A stretch of DNA of 64,000 bases, from assembly GCF_026213295.1 (NCBI RefSeq), contig NC_079432.1, forward strand, positions 13,410,774-13,474,773, read 5' to 3'. The translations under genes and the position numbers were made by a program. The stretch comes from Gadus chalcogrammus (taxonomy: Eukaryota; Chordata; Actinopteri; Gadiformes; Gadidae). Position 1 is the first letter of the stretch; the number at the start of each line of letters is the position of its first letter. Shown one piece after another: positions 15,571 through 64,000 of the stretch. The notes under the pieces were generated by a model that was given only the letters and a program-made list of their open reading frames with translations, searched no databases and was not told the DNA's origin.

Positions 15571-15872
15571 CTAGTCATTACCTTACCCTTTGTTAATATT
15601 TGTTAATTGTTACTATATATATATCAAATAATAAATATATCAATTTGGCACAAGTTAATAGTTTTTGATCACTGACCACAGAGCGTCGCTGGTTAGGGTT
15701 AGGGTTAGGGTAGTGTTTTAGGGTTAGGGCCATGTGTTAGGGTTAGGGTTGGGTTAGGGTTATGCAAACAACTAATAATATTTAATTAATGATGACAAAA
15801 CTATTAAATTGTGCCAAATAGATATTTTAGTAACAATTAACAAATATTAACAAAGGGATAGGTAATGACTAG
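15571..15872. mobile_element. Foldback (MITE-like) element with TTAGGG-type loop
   Basis: Outer arms 15571-15614 and 15829-15872 are inverted and agree at 42 of 44 bases. Inner arms 15643-15665 and 15797-15819 agree at 22 of 23. The loop (15666-15796) holds about nine TTAGGG-type hexamers. A (TA)n tract precedes the left arm. Family and target duplication were not identified. Confidence 0.
15690..15765 (+). repeat. Interstitial telomere-like TTAGGG repeats
   Basis: Short runs of ggttagggttaggg separated by non-telomeric bases, inside the loop of the foldback element. Confidence 0.
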
Positions 15873-16565
15873 ATTGCTTTTTATTATGGCACCTTATTAT
15901 AAAGTGTTACCGAAAAAAATAAATATATATATATATAGATATACATACATACATTTTAATCCTTTTTATTCTGGCATGATACATTACGCCTTGTCCATGT
16001 AATGTCAATGTCAATCATCTGTCTCACTATATGTTGTGTTGCTTTTATGCTTTTGTATGTTCTATCTAACATCAACCTGCTAGGGACGACAGATGAAATT
16101 TTTTTTTTTAACTAAATCTGGTGCAATCATATGTCCGATGTAATGGCCATGTTGATTAATGCACACTGTCCCTTTAAAAAAAAAAATAAAAAAAAAATAG
16201 ATAGATAGATAGTAATATTTCACGATAAGGGTACTTTAATTATAGTTTATGTTAATTAATGCAGCATTTGCATAGGGGTTAGAGATGGTGTTAGGGTTAG
16301 TGAGTAAGGTTAAGGTTTGGGTAAACCCTTACTCTTAAATAATTTATACACACTATAAAACACCATAAAAAATATATAACTAGACCATAAGTTAACTGTA
16401 AGGTTGACCACAAATCTTTGACGATTCAAATGTTACACAGAAAGGTATTTCGTCGAACCATCGTGTTAGTAGAATTCTGCATGTTTAACAACACAAAATG
16501 GGTATTACCACGACGTTGCCTGGCTCCGTGAATTAAAATTGGGGGATTGACTCATTCTTCTGTGT

Positions 16566-16872
16566 GCAATTTGCTGTGTTATATTTTGCTTTCAATAAAT
16601 GTCCTCATTGTCTGCTTGATAACCCCTTTGTGCAATGGCAGTGGCACTATCCAATCATTTCATTTTCCAAGCCGAGCACATTCTAGACTGTAGAGAAGAA
16701 GGTGACACAATAGCTGAAAAAAAAGCGTAAAACCATTAAAAACGTCAAACGCAAACTGTGTCAACAGCTGCCTTCATATCATAGCACTCACGGTGGTGGA
16801 AATTATTCCCTGTTGGTCCTCAGTTGCGCAGTTTAGCTGTTCTGCTAAATTGAATAGTGCCGCATTTGTTCT
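16566..16872. repeat. Inverted related segment, copy 2
   Basis: Partner of 10263-10553 in opposite orientation, about 6 kb away. Divergence suggests an old event or two members of an unnamed repeat family. Confidence 0.
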
Positions 16873-17770
16873 TGTCGCTGAAACGTATAATTAACATGCA
16901 TTTATGTTCTTTAATCAGCCAAACGCCTCGCTTTATTGATGCAGGATTTGTGCTGATTGGGTGTGAACTTGGTGTGTAATCAGACCGAGTGGAGCGTCTC
17001 CACAGAGACCCACCACGGTTTGATTTCATTTGATTACAAGCCATGACTATTGTTTATAAGGCTTATAGTATTCTTAATTTGTGGTCAAATCGGATGCAGA
17101 CGTAAACGGACGTGCACATTGTCGTCATATTTGGAAAAGTTCATTTGTTTCTAGAGACAGGGGGACATGTGGCAGAGGACCCGGCCCTGTAGACAGCTGG
17201 GGGACGCCTGACACCTGATGAGCTCATTAACATCCTCAAGATTTTGAACGATGCAAAAGTCACAAAAAGTTGGCATCATAATAAAAAATATATGGGTCTG
17301 GCCTGACGAATTTGCCTCGATCATGTTAAATCTTAATCTTGGACGACCCCTGGAGAGTGTGAGGAGCAGCGGCGACGAGCAATCAGCCAGGAGGGCATGC
17401 AGAGGGAGCGGCTGACATGATTACCTCACCGCAAAGTGGTCCACGTCTTTAATTAACCTCTGCTCAGGGGTATGAATAGGCCTCGGTACACGTGGGATAT
17501 GTGGGTCTGTGTGTGTGTATGTGTATGTGTGTGTGTGTGGCTGTAGTGTGTGTGTGTGTGTGTTTGATTGCATGGGTTTGCGTCCCCTGTGTTTAATATC
17601 CACCGGTGTGGCCATCATCATCACTGTGACTTGATTTGTATTGTCCTCAGTCATCCTGTGTCCGCTTAGGCTTACTTTTTTGTGTCTCAACTCAGCCATA
17701 TCTCAACAAATGTATTGAATGGAGGGGATCAAATCCAATCCAAGCCTCTCTGTGTTGTCGCCCCTGGCAG

Positions 17771-33395
<15,625 letters not shown>

Positions 33396-33401
33396 TGAGA
33401 C

Positions 33402-33419
33402 CCCCCCCCCCCCCCCCCC
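33402..33419. repeat. poly(C) run at the start of the rgs6 3' UTR
   Basis: About 18 cytosines just after the rgs6 stop. Homopolymers of this length are often miscounted in assemblies. Confidence 0.
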
Positions 33420-34401
33420 TCTGCACCTAGAGGTGGGGCCAGCACCGCCTGAGAGGACTCAGCCCCTAACCCTGAACCTGCCTCGAACACCATCCAGCAC
33501 AACACACCCCTTTAGAATTGAATTGGCCCTTAGGTCGGGGGCGCTAAGGTGACAGCATGCAATGAGTCACCTAGGGACTGAACGCAAGGACAGCGGCACC
33601 CCCCCAACCCCCCATCCCAGAATAGAATGATTATGCGTCACCCTAAACAAACCCCTGACTGCCTCATGAGCGGGGTCTTATTCAGAAACCAAGCAGAAAA
33701 GCTCCTGGACCAACACGATCCCACAGAGCCCTTCCACTGCTCCCAACCACAAGAGGAGGAGCCTCCTCCAACACCTCATAGGAACCGGGGATAATAGGTT
33801 CATCCACGGGGCTAGAGATCTTTCTTTGAGCTGGACAGTGTACACGGGTACCAGAGGCATGGGTGTGTAGGGAGTGGGGTGCAGCATGTTGGCACTAAAA
33901 CACTCCCCACTGAACTGTTTGCATTCCAAAAATCGTTGGTCACATTTTTATTTTGTTTCATATCTTAAAGCACGACCAAGCCAGTCTGCCTCTTGCGGCT
34001 CTTAAGATGTGATGTGTATCGCAGTACTAAAATACACCAACTTTCTTGGCAACTAGGCCTTAAAAGTAACATCATGTGACTTGAAGAATTGGCAGAAAAG
34101 AAGATAATCTCTGTGCTGCATCTATTTACTTCAAAATGCACGCTCACACACTATACCACTCTATTTTTTTGTCCAGATCCAGCTAGCTGTAAATGTATTG
34201 GCCTTTTTATTTCAATGATCATAATCGCTGATTACAGTAGCACAGTGAATACTGCACAATTAAACACAACATGTATTGTCTACTCGTTGGGGTCGAGGTG
34301 ATACTGTTGTTCTCCGAGACATTCCACCCTACGCCCGCTCAGACGCCGTTGGGCGGGCTGCGGGTTTGATTTCCACTGCCTGTGTGACAGGACGCTGTGA
34401 C

Positions 34402-34407
34402 AATAAA
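34402..34407 (+). terminator. Candidate rgs6 polyadenylation signal AATAAA
   Basis: The first AATAAA that I see on the + strand after the rgs6 stop, about 1.0 kb downstream. The surrounding gacaataaag string also occurs in LINE-type tails in this window, so it may belong to a repeat. Confidence 0.
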
Positions 34408-34499
34408 GGGTCATGTTCAAAGAGGGGCATCTGTTGTTCTGTTCATCGTCGCACACGATGACTTCCAACCACACTGATTCCATTACATCCTAATTCTGA

Positions 34500-34622
34500 T
34501 ACTGAAATATACACACACACAATTATCTCAAAACAGACACACACAGTCTATTCTGATACTAAAATATACGCACACACACACACACACAGAAACACGCAGA
34601 AATATCTCAAAACATACAGACA

Positions 34623-34720
<98 letters not shown>

Positions 34721-34740
34721 TCTGATACTGAAGTATACAC
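34500..34740. repeat. Compound (CA)n array with attctgatactgaaatatac units
   Basis: Three copies of an ttctgatact-a-atatac unit alternate with CA tracts and with 'tctcaaaacagacacac' spacers like those at 32290 and 32405. The pure CA tract spans about 34627-34718. Confidence 0.
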
Positions 34741-34969
34741 AAACGTACCCTCCTACAAGATATGTAACTCGTTTTTTAACTATGAATATAAATAAATGAA
34801 GTAAAATATACTATTATGATCTGGTGCAGCCAGCCATCCAACCTGCTCTTCTAGATGCGTAATTAGTTACATATGCTGCAAGACCAGAACTTAAACTTAA
34901 TTGGCTTCCAAATTGTCATGGGGACCGATACATCAGTGCACCCTGAACATGCTAATGAAGTGGTTTAGT

Positions 34970-36010
34970 CATGACCAGACGTCCCCGGTTTCCGGGGACA
35001 ATCCCAGTTTTCAGTGACCTGTCCCCGACTACTGCTGTCCCCGGAAATGTTCCCGGTTTTCACTCTGACTGGAAGATCCGAAATTGTAACAAAGGAAAGA
35101 AATAAAAAACAAATGTTGAAAACGACACGTATAGTTGCGCGCCTAATTGCACAGGCTAAAGCCAGCCAGAACCAGTGGCGATCAGCCCAGAGAATGCCCG
35201 TCTAAAATGCCCATATTTCTGGTATTTTGATTGGTGGAATAGCTGCTAGGTAGAATATTTTCCCTTCGCGAGAGGCAGCTACAGGTACGCAATTATTTTA
35301 TGGCATTCATGCATCTATTCAACCAGTTGGTGTTTCACACCCACTTTTACATGTAAATTAATTAAATTGACTAAAGATAAATCGGTGCATGGCATGAGAC
35401 ATGTCCCTCCCTCCTCATTACTCTGCTGCCCAGTGCCCACGCATAATACATTGGGTTAGGTAAGTCAGGTGTAAGGTATTCTGGCCTTCATTTATAATTT
35501 AATTATTTCAAGTTAGGGACCATTCACAATAAGACATATGTTGTACAACAAAAGGTGACATATCATGCCAGGTTGTAGTTGTTTGCTATTTTCCACCAAC
35601 ATTAAGGGAAAACGGATTAAACCAACTTAGAATCATATGCCCTCAAGTTGTCCTTCAACATGAACTGTGGCATTTTCCATAAAAGTCTCCCCAAATCTTG
35701 TGATCATATGGTGTAAGGAGGAGGCCTTAGTTTGGGTGAAGTGTCTGGCTGATCCCTATTTATTACAGCTGATTTTATGGATGTTCTTGATCTCAGCTAC
35801 TTTGATCAGAGAAAGACAAACTAATTGGTCATCAATTCCTTTGCAATTTAGAGAGAAAATAGTGTGAGAGAAACTGCTTTATGGATGGTAAGGGCAGTGT
35901 CCCCGTTATAGTTTTTCAAAGACAAAAACACTAAATGTATTGGAGGTTTTTACGCCTCTGACCGAAAATGTCCCCGGATTTTGTTTCAGAAATCTGGTCC
36001 CGATGAGAGT
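34970..36010. repeat. GTCCCCGG-rich dispersed repeat
   Basis: Begins near gaccagacgtccccggtttc and has several gtccccgg/ttcccggtt motifs; a related tgtccccggattttgtttca stretch followed by aaatctggtc lies at about 35967-36000. The gaccag/ctggtc ends suggest an inverted-repeat element of about 1 kb, but the ends are uncertain. Confidence 0.
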
Positions 36011-36891
36011 TTCTTCGACCACCTCATCATACGCCAATAGTATTTTTTCTTTTGGGAAAAGCGCTCCCTACATATCACCCCACCTTATGGCCACTTATGT
36101 TAATATTTTTACAAAACGGACCATTTTGAAGAACCCTATTTGATCACAAGTTATGTCATGATGTAATATAATTACTGGATAAAGTAATGACAATCGTGGT
36201 TAGATATAAACGCGGAATATTATCCTGTTGTACGGCGCCACCTTGTGGTAATATGATTAAAGTGCGTAAACAAGAGTTAGTGTGTAAATGTGATAAGTAG
36301 GCGACTTATGGTGAATTTTACTTACACATTTTTTTCATGATGTCTATTGAATCAACTTTCACATTAGTCAGAGATAAAATAAAATAAAAAAATGATGGGA
36401 AACTCTTAGTAAAAAATAAAGTGCATATATAGGAGCTAAAGAACATAAGTCATTTGGACAGTTTTGGTCTATGCAATCAATGATAAATGGATATTATATT
36501 ATGGACACACTGGTGATGTACTTGGAACTATTTAATTTTGCTTTAACTATAATTGTTTGTTTTAATATTAGTAACATAGGCTACAATTTCCGTAATCATC
36601 GTCCTTTTGCAGTCTTCTGATTTTATTCCTTTCTTACTGCAGATTCTGATGGACTTCTAATACTGCCATCTAGTGGACAATATCAGTATTACGTATCAAT
36701 ACTTGGTGTGCATTGCTCAGGTAGGTCGCCAAAGATAGTCGTGACTCGTGAGCAGGTCCAGGAGCATCTCCATCCATCGGGTCCATCCTTAGGTAAACAT
36801 TGCCGTAGCAATTCTAAAACCTGTCATTCATATTGCAGGATAAACAATCTGAGGAAAATAAACTCGATATTTTGGGTCAAGTTTTTAATGC

Positions 36892-36925
36892 AATGTGGTT
36901 TAGTGGTAAGAGCATTGCCTTCCTT
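36892..36925 (+). mobile_element. SINE-like box A fragment
   Basis: tgtggtttagtggtaagagc resembles a tRNA-derived SINE head. No box B was seen, so this is only a fragment. Confidence 0.
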
Positions 36926-37262
36926 CATATATGTTAGGGATAATGTACAATTATACATTATACAATGTGTATGCCCTGCAATTAAAGTAAAGAAAAGACA
37001 AGCAAAGAGGCAGACACAGGACCAGTAGTTTGATGCTAACAGAAATATATTTCTGCAGAAACAACAGATTACATATATTTAACCACACCATGCAAACGTT
37101 CTGAGACCATCAGGTGGAGCGGGAGCAGGAGGGCGTGTGTTAAGGGAGCCATATGGGTTTCACAGCCATATGGAGGCACTGTATGCGGACGTTCAGTACC
37201 GGGGAGCAGCATAGGCTCCTAAGACTATCTGTGTGTCTTTGTGTGCGTGTTTTCTTTTCCCT

Positions 37263-37343
37263 TTTTTAAGTGCAGCAGTACCAAATACAATATGTTTTAT
37301 TTTCTTCTTTTTAAGTGCAGCAGTACCAAATACAATATGTTTT
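37263..37343. repeat. Tandem duplication with 45-bp period
   Basis: The 36-base segment tttttaagtgcagcagtacc... at 37263-37298 recurs at 37308-37343. Confidence 0.
37296..37301 (-). terminator. Candidate lama2 polyadenylation signal AATAAA
   Basis: TTTATT on the + strand reads AATAAA on the minus strand, about 500 bases past the lama2 stop. It lies between two copies of a tandem duplication. There is no transcript support in the sequence itself. Confidence 0.
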
Positions 37344-37440
37344 CTTTTCGCCAACACAACCTAAGAAACATCGATCGTTAACAACACAAAAGCAACACAT
37401 TTAGCAAGGTGAAGAAACTCATGTCGAAACACATTGAAAA

Positions 37441-37580
37441 CACGTTGAAACCCAGTGAAACCAATTGAAACCCATTGAAACCCATTGAAACCCATTGAAA
37501 CACATTGAAACACATTGAAACCCATTGAAACCCATTGAAACCCATTGAAACCCATTGAAACACATTGAAACCCATTGAAA
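37441..37580. repeat. 10-bp minisatellite, fourteen units of cccattgaaa
   Basis: Fourteen consecutive decamers, mostly cccattgaaa with cacattgaaa variants, probably in the lama2 3' UTR. Neighbouring bases at 37431-37440 look like a degenerate extra unit. Confidence 0.
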
Positions 37581-37675
37581 CACGCTGTGCGACCGAAATA
37601 CAAGAGCGTCTTCCAGAGAGGAGGAGCAGGAGCCTGCAGGGAAGCAGGGAGTAGGAGGGGAGGGTAAAGCGTGGG

Positions 37676-37799
37676 GAGGAGGGGGGGTGGGGGGTAGAGA
37701 GGGGTGGTGGGGGGTAGATTGAGGGAGGTGGGGGTAGAGAGGGGGGGTGGGGGGGTAGTTTGAGGGAGGTGGGGGTAGAGAGGGGGGGTGGGGGGGAGC
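37676..37799. repeat. G-rich tandem block touching the lama2 stop codon
   Basis: About 120 bases of gggggtggg and gtagagaggg units on the + strand (C-rich in lama2 mRNA sense) ending one base before the lama2 stop. Several G-runs of five or more suggest G-quadruplex potential on the + strand. Confidence 0.
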
Positions 37800-63874
<26,075 letters not shown>

Positions 63875-64000
63875 CTGGATCGGGACCGAGGAGGGAGGGG
63901 GGGGGGGGGTGACATAGGGAGACAGGGGGGAAAACAGATGGATACAGTAACGAGTCAAAAATAAATACACTGAAAATACAGAAAAAACGGTAAGGCTTCA

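Larger units (their letters stand above)
33396..37799. other. Convergent interval between rgs6 and lama2 stop codons
   Basis: About 4.4 kb with no supported coding exon. It holds both presumptive 3' UTRs, (CA)n tracts near 34500-34740, a GTCCCCGG-rich dispersed repeat (34970-36010), a SINE-like box A fragment near 36892, a 45-bp tandem duplication, a 10-bp minisatellite, and a G-rich block touching the lama2 stop. Confidence 0.

Noticed and set aside
15690..15765. TTAGGG repeats as a chromosome end
   Set aside because: Too short and interrupted, inside a foldback element and flanked by ordinary sequence on both sides.

Overview
The window is vertebrate nuclear DNA, almost certainly from a teleost fish. 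It carries the 3' parts of two conserved multi-exon genes that converge tail to tail. Sixteen coding exons of rgs6 (an R7-family regulator of G-protein signalling) lie on the + strand from 17771 to the stop at 33395. Twenty-three coding exons of lama2 (laminin alpha-2, the merosin heavy chain) lie on the - strand from 63874 down to the stop at 37800. Both genes are cut or open at their 5' ends: the rgs6 exons that precede the DEP domain and all lama2 exons upstream of mid-LG1 were not found here. All internal splice phases agree. The rgs6 part is 1,389 nt (462 codons plus stop). The lama2 part is 2,931 nt (976 codons plus stop).

Layout: 1-17770 is non-coding sequence upstream of the first visible rgs6 exon, holding scattered repeats, a telomere-like foldback element and an inverted duplication. 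17771-33395 is rgs6, covering DEP, DHEX, GGL and RGS domains and the C-terminal tail. 33396-37799 is the convergent interval with both presumptive 3' UTRs. 37800-63874 is lama2, covering LG1 (part), LG2, LG3 with a furin-type loop, a Pro/Thr linker, LG4 and LG5. The last 126 bases are lama2 intron.

The two genes have no known joint pathway. RGS6 with Gbeta5 speeds GTP hydrolysis on Gi/o alpha subunits. Laminin alpha-2 joins the basement membrane to alpha-dystroglycan and integrins. Their convergence looks like positional synteny only.

The most striking property is the load of dinucleotide microsatellites: about forty (CA/TG)n and (GA/CT)n tracts, several over 100 bp, many ending within tens of bases of a splice site. 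This density, with short introns, recalls gadiform (cod-like) genomes; the species suggestion is inference. Mobile-element traces include a hAT-type element with an intact 8-bp target duplication (60069-60867), an L2-type LINE 3' end (29883-30390), a 1-kb terminal-inverted-repeat element (20352-21376), a MITE-like element (53482-53892) and SINE-like fragments. Nearly all long open frames here are translations of these repeats. No RNA gene, CRISPR array or novel gene system was found.
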